Positions 37,181-42,373 of a stretch of 42,373 nt of DNA are shown one piece after another. Origin of the DNA: a virus; the IMG/VR virus record IMGVR_UViG_3300036804_000043, positions 1 through 42,373 of that record. One strand, 5' to 3'. Under the pieces are notes generated by a model. It made no database searches, was not told where the DNA came from, and saw nothing but the letters and a program-made list of their open reading frames with translations. Position 1 is the stretch's first letter; each line of letters starts with the position of its first letter. The translations under genes and the position numbers were made by a program.

Positions 37181-38830
37181 TCACGCTGCGGGTTTGTGCT
37201 TCCTCGGCCGATTCGGCGACTCCCCGGCCCAGTTGATCGTTACGCGCTCTTCGCCGTTGAACCGCTGCCCCTCGAACGCGGCTTTGGACACCCACACCTC
37301 ATCAATCGCGAGACCGATCAACGTGCGCCGCATCGGCGTACCAGCCGCGTCCCACGCCTCCGGGGCCTGTAGCGGGTCCATCAAGAACGACACGTCGACC
37401 GCCGCCGTCCCCCGCATCTTGTCCAGCACCGCCCGGCATGCCGTCACCAGAGCGTTCGCGTCACGCAGCGCGGGAGCGAAATACTCCTCTGACGGACCGT
37501 CGTAGAGACCCGCCTTACGGTCTGCCCAAACCCGCTGAAGTGCCTTCTCCGCGTTCACGAGCGACCGCCGGGCCTCTTCCTCCTCCTCCGTCTCCTGCGG
37601 CTTCTCAGCGGCCTTCCAGCGCCGCGCAGCCTCCACAACGAGCGGTTCGCCCGGCTCGGAACTGTTGAGTCGGATTTTCCACCGCTCCGCCACGTACTTC
37701 TCAATGACATTCCGCTGAACGTAGGCCGGGGCCGGGCAGAACGCCCCCATGTGATGCCGTGAGCACTGGTACCCCCGTCCGGCCGTCACCATGGCCCCTT
37801 CGCAGCCCTCACAACGTATGCGCGTGGACAGTTCGTGGGGTTCGCCCTCCGGGCCCGTGCGGACCCCGGTAACGGCAACCTGTGCCGCTAGTTGCTTCTT
37901 CTCCTCGACCAGCGGCGGCCCTGTCATGATGCTGACCTTCTGGCCGGTCTCGTCCCGGTACGCCAGCCGCTTACGGCCGCCCTCCTGGCGTCCGGTCACC
38001 TGCCATCCGGAGTACGCCGCGTTCCACAGCATGTCGCGGACCGTGCCCCATGCCCAAGTGCCCCCGGACGGCGACGGTATGGCCTCCGCGTCGAGCTGTC
38101 GCACCGTGGCCCGGATGCTTAGGCCCTTGGTTTCGATCAGGTCGAACACGTGCCACGCGATCTCGCTTGTCGTGCGCCCCTGCGGCTCGTTCGCGGGCGC
38201 GTGGCTCACCCGCAATTTGCGTTCGTCGTACGGGTCGCCCTCCTCGTCGAACTTCTCGACTAGGACGACCTCAAGACCGTACGGGGCACGGGCGTTGACC
38301 CACTCCCCGTTTGAGCGTTGGTGCTCCTTGGTGTTGCGCACGCGCTCCGACAGTCGCTCGGTCTCTTCGCGGGCGTCCTCGGCCCGGCGGATGAGTTCGC
38401 CACGGTCGCGCGGGTTGGTGCTGTCCAGCTCCCACCGGCCCGCGTTCTCGTCCCACCCGAACAGCAGCCGTCGCGGCTTCTCGTCGCCAGGCTCGATGAT
38501 GCGCAGGATTGCGCCCGCCCCCCGGCGGTCCCACCGGTCGAGCCGGAAACACCACAGTGCGCCGACCTCTCCGGCCTCCAGCGCGGCCAATGCCTTGTCT
38601 TGGTCATCGCGCCGCCCCTTGGTCCGGAAGCGGGACGCGGACCCAACCTCTTTCCACACATGACGCACTGTCAGATTGAGTAGCGCGGCCACCCTGCGGC
38701 CGGTCGCCTCCTGCGCGGCGATCGAGAGTTCTTTCTTCCCGCCCCGGGATGCCTTCGACTTGACCGCCCGCGACTTCCGGCAAAAGAGGTCAATCAAGGT
38801 CGCCGGGTCCGGCCCGTTTTCGTTGCTCAT
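37181..38830 (-). CDS. int: Large serine integrase (549 aa)
   Basis: The protein integrates the phage genome by serine recombination. The catalytic domain has Ser20 in LFCRKSR, followed by VRHVWKEVGSASRF and the arginine segment LWCFRLDRWDRRG. A recombinase domain (NARAPYGLEVVLV; WGTVRDMLWNAAYSGWQVTG) follows. The zinc ribbon CEGCEGAMVTAGRGYQC then FCP leads to a C-terminal coiled-coil stretch (KAAEKPQETEEEEEARRSLV). The ATG (MSNENGPDPATLIDLFCRKS) lies 29 bp from a 46-bp dyad that is a candidate attP. The gp3-like protein at 10354-11088 may be its directionality factor. Confidence 0.95.
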   Translation of the reverse strand: MSNENGPDPATLIDLFCRKSRAVKSKASRGGKKELSIAAQEATGRRVAALLNLTVRHVWKEVGSASRFRTKGRRDDQDKALAALEAGEVGALWCFRLDRWDRRGAGAILRIIEPGDEKPRRLLFGWDENAGRWELDSTNPRDRGELIRRAEDAREETERLSERVRNTKEHQRSNGEWVNARAPYGLEVVLVEKFDEEGDPYDERKLRVSHAPANEPQGRTTSEIAWHVFDLIETKGLSIRATVRQLDAEAIPSPSGGTWAWGTVRDMLWNAAYSGWQVTGRQEGGRKRLAYRDETGQKVSIMTGPPLVEEKKQLAAQVAVTGVRTGPEGEPHELSTRIRCEGCEGAMVTAGRGYQCSRHHMGAFCPAPAYVQRNVIEKYVAERWKIRLNSSEPGEPLVVEAARRWKAAEKPQETEEEEEARRSLVNAEKALQRVWADRKAGLYDGPSEEYFAPALRDANALVTACRAVLDKMRGTAAVDVSFLMDPLQAPEAWDAAGTPMRRTLIGLAIDEVWVSKAAFEGQRFNGEERVTINWAGESPNRPRKHKPAA

Positions 38831-38858
38831 TCATCCATCATGGCACGTCAACGGGTAC

Positions 38859-38904
38859 GGGTCGATGTGTGCATCACTCCTGCGAGAGTTGCACACATCG
38901 ACCC
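38859..38904. other. Candidate attP: 46-bp dyad upstream of int
   Basis: Perfect 15-bp arms GGGTCGATGTGTGCA and TGCACACATCGACCC flank a 16-bp centre, TCACTCCTGCGAGAGT, that is itself partly symmetric (CTC and GAG). The two central bases are TG, a non-palindromic pair as needed for a directed serine integrase crossover. phiC31 attP has a similar size and lies at the same place. An operator for int is the main alternative. Confidence 0.6.
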
Positions 38905-38943
38905 CTTGTTGTCGGCAACCCCAACTCCCCTCCCCCACAACGG

Positions 38944-38975
38944 AAAAGAGCCCCGCTCGGCGAACCGAACGGGGC
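38944..38975 (-). terminator. Rho-independent terminator
   Basis: On the minus strand a GCCCCGTTCGG/CCGAGCGGGGC stem with a TTCG loop is followed by TCTTTT. It lies 8 bp past the small membrane gene at 38983, so the upstream operon stops before attP and int. Confidence 0.85.
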
Positions 38976-38982
38976 GGGACTC

Positions 38983-39078
38983 TCAGTATGGGCCGTGGAT
39001 GTAGCCCCCGACCAACAGCGCGATCGTCACCGCCCAGGCGACGAATCCGACGGCGGCCACCAGCTCGCGCGCGCTCAC
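38983..39078 (-). CDS. Tiny membrane protein (31 aa)
   Basis: The GTG start (VSARELVAAVGFVAWAVTIA) overlaps the upstream stop as GTGA, with GAGGAG ahead. Nearly all of the chain is one hydrophobic helix, ending LLVGGYIHGPY. It is the last gene of a three-gene operon with linked starts and is followed directly by a terminator. Role unknown. Confidence 0.6.
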   Translation of the reverse strand: MSARELVAAVGFVAWAVTIALLVGGYIHGPY

Positions 39079-39308
39079 TCCTCGCCGAGCCGACGCACGC
39101 TCGCCACGTCCGACCACTCCCGGGCGAACAGCACGTGATCGGCGAGACGACCGGTGTGGGTCATGCACGCCTCATTGCCCGCGTCGATGTCGGCGGTCGG
39201 CGCGAGCGTCCATCCACACCCGACGGTCATGCACCGGGCAGTCATGGTCACTTCGCTTTGCGGGGCCGTCTTGATGGTGTGCATCACGTACTTGAATACC
39301 GATCTCAT
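39075..39308 (-). CDS. Zinc-ribbon-like protein of a Streptomyces family (77 aa)
   Basis: The pattern MRSVFKYVMHTIKTAPQSEV then ARCMTVGCGWTLAPTADIDA and NEACMTHTGRLADH, with CM-x3-CGW and CMTHTG, is one I know from many small Streptomyces chromosomal and phage proteins (DUF7848-like). The cysteines and His probably bind zinc. Function is unknown. It overlaps both neighbours as ATGA and GTGA. In Streptomyces such genes often lie next to helix-turn-helix regulators, as here. Confidence 0.7.
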   Translation of the reverse strand: MRSVFKYVMHTIKTAPQSEVTMTARCMTVGCGWTLAPTADIDAGNEACMTHTGRLADHVLFAREWSDVASVRRLGEE

Positions 39309-39535
39309 CGCTTCCCCCGGCGGGTCGTGTGCGGGTGCCGCCGCATCTCAACATTGCAGTCGGCCACCCCGGAAAAGTCGCCCAGCTCTCGCGCCCGCGC
39401 ACGCTGCCGAGCCAGCGCCCGGCAGACGTCACAACCCGGGGGCGGTGTCGGATCACTCGTCTGTGTGAGCGGTAACGCGATCTCGCGTTCCGGGTACTTA
39501 CGTGGGTCTCTCAGGTGGGGGGTCGGTTGGCTCAT
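39305..39535 (-). CDS. Small hypothetical protein with C-x2-C motif (76 aa)
   Basis: The start MSQPTPHLRDPRKYPEREIA is likely; an ATG four codons up is possible, and neither has a strong ribosome site. PPPGCDVCRALARQRARARE and DFSGVADCNVEMRRHPH resemble small Streptomyces proteins found near helix-turn-helix regulators. It begins the three-gene operon that diverges from the plus-strand regulator, with 80 bp between the starts. No function can be given. Confidence 0.65.
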   Translation of the reverse strand: MSQPTPHLRDPRKYPEREIALPLTQTSDPTPPPGCDVCRALARQRARARELGDFSGVADCNVEMRRHPHTTRRGKR

Positions 39536-39615
39536 GCCGGGCATCGTCCCGGCGAGCTTACGTAACACGGGAGTTGACCAGCGGTGACTATCCTGGAGCC
39601 CGGACAGTCAACCCC

Positions 39616-40599
39616 ATGAGGTTCACGATGCGTGATCAGTTCCCCGTCATGGCCAGGCAGGCACTACAAGCCGCCGGGTACTCCATGAAAGCCGCCGCCC
39701 GAGCCATGAAGTACGACCCCGCATACCTGTCGCGCGTGCTCAACGGGAAGCAACAGCCGTCGCAGAACCTCGCGTTGGCCATTGACTCGCTCGTCGGGGC
39801 GGGGGGCGCACTGGCCGACACCGTTCTAGGCGACGACGAGACGGCGCAGGTCGCCCGCAGCACCGCGAACCCCTCACGGCTCGACGGCGGCACGGTCGAC
39901 GCCCTGGCCGGGGTCCTCGCGGCCTACCGCCGCCTGGACGACTCCGCCCCGCCCGCGTCCGTCATCCCGGCCACAGTGGCGCAGATGCGGGAGGTCATCC
40001 GGACACTCCGCGCAGCACGCGGCCCCCACCGGGACCGGCTCGGCGAAGTCGCTTCGGAGTGGGCACAGTTCGCCGGGTGGCTGTACGCGCAGACCCGCCA
40101 GGACACCGAGGCCGTGCGGCTCCTGAACGACGCCGTGGACCTGGCCGACGACGTAGGGAACGGCACCCTCGCGGCGCAGGCTCTCAACTTCCGTGGCTAC
40201 CTGGCCCGGCAACAAGGCAAGCCCGACCGCGTCGCCCGCTGGTTCGCCGCAGCGGCGTACACGCCCGGGGCGCATCCGGCGCAGCGTCTCGGCGACATGC
40301 TGCAATCCGCCGCAGGCATGGCCGAACTGGGGGAGCGGGACGACGCGCTACGCATGGTCGAGAACGCCGAGCGGCTGACCGACACCGCCGCAGCGCTCCC
40401 CCCGCCCGATACGGCGTACTGGCTCACACCCGAGTTCAACCGCCTGAACATGGGTCTCGCGAACATCGGGCTCGGCCGGTACGCCGACGCCGTCGACCAC
40501 ATCACGGCGGGTCTTGACGGGCTCTCTCCGGAGCTACGGGACGCCCCATGGACCACGGAGCACCGGGACGCCCTACGACGGGCACAGGAAGCCGCCTGA
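39616..40599 (+). CDS. Helix-turn-helix regulator with TPR-like C-terminus (327 aa)
   Basis: This is the only plus-strand gene. Residues about 10-60 form an XRE-type helix-turn-helix (AGYSMKAAARAMKYDPAYLS then RVLNGKQQPS). From about residue 140 there are repeated helical hairpins of TPR kind (TRQDTEAVRLLNDAVDLADD; TLAAQALNFRGYLARQQGKP; NMGLANIGLGRYADAVDHIT). Many Streptomyces regulators share this plan. Next to int, and divergent from a small operon, it is a candidate lysogeny regulator. ATG 39616 lacks a ribosome site, so translation may be leaderless or use ATG 39628. Confidence 0.85.
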   Translation: MRFTMRDQFPVMARQALQAAGYSMKAAARAMKYDPAYLSRVLNGKQQPSQNLALAIDSLVGAGGALADTVLGDDETAQVARSTANPSRLDGGTVDALAGVLAAYRRLDDSAPPASVIPATVAQMREVIRTLRAARGPHRDRLGEVASEWAQFAGWLYAQTRQDTEAVRLLNDAVDLADDVGNGTLAAQALNFRGYLARQQGKPDRVARWFAAAAYTPGAHPAQRLGDMLQSAAGMAELGERDDALRMVENAERLTDTAAALPPPDTAYWLTPEFNRLNMGLANIGLGRYADAVDHITAGLDGLSPELRDAPWTTEHRDALRRAQEAA

Positions 40600-40604
40600 C
40601 GGCC

Positions 40605-40943
40605 TCACAGGGCCTCGGCGGTCCAGCACAGCCCAGAGGGCCGGTACACGCCCCGGGGGCCCTCCTCGACCCACCACAGGGCGAGCAGCGCGCCCGTGTC
40701 CTCTCGCCGGACGACGAGCCGGAACGCGACCGGCGGAGGCCCGGTGAATCCGTCGCCTGCCGCGATCATGAAACGGGCGTGCCCGACGCACCGCGTCACG
40801 CACGTACGCACCTCCCCTACGTCGTAGACGAGATCCCGCAGGACCGCCGGACGGCCGGACGATTGCAGCCACGCGAGCGACCACGTGTTGCCCCAGTCCC
40901 AGGACAGTTCGGCATAGAGCGCGATGTCTACCCCGTCGCACAC
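40605..40943 (-). CDS. Hypothetical protein (112 aa), start uncertain
   Basis: The gene converges on the regulator, with only 5 bp between the stops. A GTG start (VCDGVDIALYAELSWDWGNT) is proposed because the sequence upstream is an AT-rich, promoter-like stretch, although the frame stays open to 41090. The protein is beta-rich with several Trp (SWDWGNTWSLAWLQSSGRPA; LWWVEEGPRGVYRPSG) and two cysteines in VRTCVTRCVGHARF. No family is recognised. Confidence 0.65.
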   Translation of the reverse strand: MCDGVDIALYAELSWDWGNTWSLAWLQSSGRPAVLRDLVYDVGEVRTCVTRCVGHARFMIAAGDGFTGPPPVAFRLVVRREDTGALLALWWVEEGPRGVYRPSGLCWTAEAL

Positions 40944-40980
40944 CGGGCGTCGCAGCCCCCGTACCGGGCGTGCGGAAGTT

Positions 40981-41045
40981 GTTGATCTTTGCACCTTTTG
41001 ATCTTCGTATTGTTGAAAGTTTAAACAGGGACGTTTCACAATACT
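40981..41045. promoter_or_regulatory. AT-rich promoter-like island
   Basis: In an otherwise very GC-rich genome this stretch is rich in A and T and carries the repeat TTGATCTTTGCACCTTTTGATCTT. Hexamers near TTGATC and TCGTAT are 17 bp apart on the plus strand. On the minus strand it lies upstream of the gene at 40605-40943. It is probably a promoter or operator. Confidence 0.5.
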
Positions 41046-41107
41046 GGATCGTCCGGGCTCACTCCCCCGACCCTCCGTCACGTTACTCACGGGTAACTTA
41101 TGGGCAC

Positions 41108-41142
41108 AAAAAAAGAGGCAGGACCGGAATTCCGGCCCTGCC
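41108..41142 (-). terminator. Terminator built on dispersed palindrome, copy 16
   Basis: A 26-bp copy of the palindrome (41117-41142; arms GGCAGGACC and GGCCCTGCC), followed on the minus strand by TC and seven T residues. It lies 17 bp past the gene at 41159-41380. This is the clearest case of the element acting as a terminator. Confidence 0.85.
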
Positions 41143-41158
41143 CCGTGTGGGCGGTAGG

Positions 41159-41380
41159 TCAGTTCTTGTGCCAGGTAGGCAGTTCGTCACCGGCGGGGAT
41201 GTACGCGACGCTGTACACCTCACCGGTCGCCCGAGCCTTGTGCTTCAGGTCGCGCAGCGCGGCCACCCCGGTCTCAGGGTCCTTGGGGACCTCGGCCCAT
41301 GCCAGCGTGACGAAGTTCAGGCCGTTGTCGGCGAACGCGATTGCGATGATGTTGCCGGTGTCGTTGCGCTTGGCGTTCAT
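41159..41380 (-). CDS. Small hypothetical protein (73 aa)
   Basis: The ATG (MNAKRNDTGNIIAIAFADNG) lies behind GAGGAGAGATCAC. A compact beta-alpha-beta pattern is likely: NIIAIAFADNGLNFVTLAWA, ETGVAALRDLKHKARATGEV and EVYSVAYIPAGDELPTWHKN. It has its own terminator on each side, so it is a single-gene transcript or the end of a short one. No family is recognised. Confidence 0.7.
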   Translation of the reverse strand: MNAKRNDTGNIIAIAFADNGLNFVTLAWAEVPKDPETGVAALRDLKHKARATGEVYSVAYIPAGDELPTWHKN

Positions 41381-41441
41381 GTGATCTCTCCTCACTCCCC
41401 GGGCGGCCGTTCCGTCCGGCGGTGACACCACCATAACCACG

Positions 41442-41474
41442 AAAAGAGCAGGACCGGAAATTCCGGCCCTGCTC
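41442..41474 (-). terminator. Terminator built on dispersed palindrome, copy 17
   Basis: A 29-bp copy (41446-41474; GAGCAGGACC and GGCCCTGCTC arms) with one extra A in the centre (GGAAATTCC), so the EcoRI-type site is lost while the arms are kept. Four T residues follow on the minus strand. It lies 11 bp past the gene at 41486. Confidence 0.85.
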
Positions 41475-41485
41475 TGTGGTGCACC

Positions 41486-41695
41486 TCACTCGGTGCGGAA
41501 CCCCTCCCCCGCGTCGGTCAACTCCCACCGCTCGACCCACCGGCCCGACTCCGTCCGGTACTGCCGCCACTCGGCGAGACCCCGGCGACCAAGGGCCTGA
41601 CACGTCGTCTCGGAGGCGTACACGACCCGCACCCCGCCTACCTCCATCGCGCCCGCGATGGCCGCCGCCTGCGTCTTGTTCAGCTTCACGTTCAC
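41486..41695 (-). CDS. Small winged-helix-like protein (69 aa)
   Basis: The GTG start (VNVKLNKTQAAAIAGAMEVG) follows GGGGAGACGGA. A helical first part, then ETTCQALGRRGLAEW and a beta-hairpin-like RYRTESGRWVERWELTDAGE, resembles the recognition helix and wing of small winged-helix proteins (the W-x-LT-xAG ending is common in these). It may bind DNA. The family call is tentative. Confidence 0.65.
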   Translation of the reverse strand: MNVKLNKTQAAAIAGAMEVGGVRVVYASETTCQALGRRGLAEWRQYRTESGRWVERWELTDAGEGFRTE

Positions 41696-41765
41696 TCCGT
41701 CTCCCCGTTCGCTACTGGCCAGCCACGGCCGGGCCCCGGTACACCCGAGACCCGACCGAAGGTGA

Positions 41766-42131
41766 TCACTTGCGAAGGTCGATGACCTCACCGGCCGCCA
41801 CGTCGAAGATGGCAAGCTGATCGTGCATCAGACCCGAAACAATGGCCTGTGCACGGCCCGGCAGGTTCAGCGAAACGTCAAGGTAGACATGCTCACCGTC
41901 GACCCACGCACCGAAGAACGCCCGCTCATCCCGCGCCACCCGCGCACCCATGTCCATAGCGAAGATGGCGAGGTCGGCAGCGCAGAACAGGTCAAGCGGG
42001 ATCATGCGCTCGGTCCCCTTGAGGCTCACCATGTAACCGGCGACCGGGGCCACCTTGCCCGGGGCCCAAGTGAGGCCACCGTTCGCGACGATGTCGGCGG
42101 CGGCGGTGCGGGTCTCGGTGAAGTTCAGCAT
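41766..42131 (-). CDS. Hypothetical protein (121 aa)
   Basis: The ATG (MLNFTETRTAAADIVANGGL) is preceded by AAGGAGAGAC. The protein is an alpha/beta one (GYMVSLKGTERMIPLDLFCA; ADLAIFAMDMGARVARDERA; AWVDGEHVYLDVSLNLPGRA) without membrane segments or known motifs. Its N-terminal part is repeated at 1-148. The spacer between this ATG and its ribosome site differs from that copy by an insertion. Function unknown. Confidence 0.75.
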   Translation of the reverse strand: MLNFTETRTAAADIVANGGLTWAPGKVAPVAGYMVSLKGTERMIPLDLFCAADLAIFAMDMGARVARDERAFFGAWVDGEHVYLDVSLNLPGRAQAIVSGLMHDQLAIFDVAAGEVIDLRK

Positions 42132-42189
42132 CTCGTGTCTCTCCTTCGGTGTCCCCGCCGTCTCTCGGCGAGGGCTTCACTCAAACACA

Positions 42190-42217
42190 GAGCAGGACCG
42201 GAATTCCAGTCCTGCTC
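42190..42217. repeat. Dispersed GAATTC-centred palindrome, copy 18
   Basis: This is the counterpart of copy 1 inside the terminal repeat. The right arm here is AGTCCTGCTC rather than ACTCCTGCTC, so it is one pair closer to a perfect palindrome. Confidence 0.9.
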
Positions 42218-42253
42218 ACGTGACGCGCCCCACACGGCACGCGTCCGGGTACG

Positions 42254-42288
42254 AAAAAAGGGCCCGCCCCCCGAAGGGAAACGGGCCC
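42254..42288 (-). terminator. Rho-independent terminator
   Basis: A GGGCCCGTTTCCC stem with a TTCG loop, followed by six T residues on the minus strand. It is the repeat counterpart of 270-305, one base shorter in the stem. Confidence 0.85.
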
Positions 42289-42300
42289 TGGCCTGCGGGT

Positions 42301-42373
42301 TTAGCCGTAAACAACCTCGCCGAGTGCCGCCACCTGCAACACCTCGTCAGCCGTGTTGGCGTCGAAATCGCAC
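42301..42373 (-). CDS. Hypothetical protein, C-terminal part only (second copy of 318-692)
   Basis: Only the last 24 residues are in the window, reading CDFDANTADEVLQVAALGEV then VYG. They match the end of the protein at 318-692 except for one Leu to Val change. If the molecule is circular, this is the same gene seen twice. Confidence 0.75.
   Translation of the reverse strand, partial: CDFDANTADEVLQVAALGEVVYG

Larger units (their letters stand above)
41984..42373. repeat. Imperfect terminal repeat of window bases 1-390
   Basis: These 390 bp align end to end with bases 1-390. I count about 13 substitutions and two single-base indels, near 96% identity. The changes in genes are mostly silent. 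The repeat includes the ends of two genes, a palindrome copy and a terminator. It implies a circular map or terminal redundancy of about 41,983 bp. Confidence 0.9.

Noticed and set aside
1-42373. CRISPR array, insertion sequence or rRNA
   Set aside because: No regularly spaced direct repeats with spacers, no transposase motif and no rRNA-like sequence were seen. The dispersed palindromes are not spaced or ordered like an array.

Overview
The window looks like an essentially complete genome of a temperate, tailed (siphovirus-type) actinophage of about 42 kb, most likely a Streptomyces phage. The reasons are: high GC throughout; frequent GTG and TTG starts behind GGAGAG or AGGAGG sites; a large serine integrase paired with a phiC31 gp3-like protein; Streptomyces-type accessory families; and a dense HK97-like head/tail gene order. 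The combination of family A DNA polymerase, primase-helicase, serine integrase and repeated intergenic motifs recalls the R4-like Streptomyces phages. That placement is an inference from architecture, not from a database match.

Almost every gene lies on the minus strand, so the genome reads from right to left. From about 36.3 kb down to 15.4 kb runs the late region. It holds a packaging HNH nuclease (35929-36261), a structured non-coding stretch that is a candidate packaging site, the small and large terminase, portal, MuF-like protein, scaffold, major capsid, head-tail connectors, tail terminator and major tail protein. It continues with the tail chaperone pair with a -1 frameshift, a 997-aa tape measure, an FN3+Dit-like tail protein, a Gp37-like hub protein, two paralogous small tail proteins, a five-module endolysin and two holin-like proteins. 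From 15.4 kb down to about 2.4 kb lies nucleotide and DNA metabolism: dNMP kinase, RecB/Cas4-like exonuclease, gp3-like directionality factor, HJC-like resolvase, primase-helicase, DNA polymerase, endonuclease VII and a sigma-factor-like protein. Small, translationally coupled genes of unknown function fill the rest and the left end.

The right end (36.3-42.3 kb) holds a tRNA-Asn, a tRNA-like element, the serine integrase with a candidate attP just upstream, and a small minus-strand operon. Divergent from that operon is the only plus-strand gene, an HTH regulator with a TPR-like C-terminus. Three or four more small minus-strand genes follow. The last 390 bp repeat the first 390 bp at about 96% identity, so the molecule is probably circular or terminally redundant, with variation between the two copies.

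The most notable non-coding feature is a dispersed 22-30 bp palindrome centred on CCGGAATTCCGG, present in 18 copies. Fourteen lie between genes, usually at gene 3' ends, and four lie inside conserved genes at apparently flexible positions. A second family is an 18-bp asymmetric motif (minus strand TGTCCCCCCKTGCCCACT). It occurs six times in one orientation, five of them upstream of operon starts, like a promoter or stoperator. A third is an 84-bp hairpin present twice, 25 kb apart.
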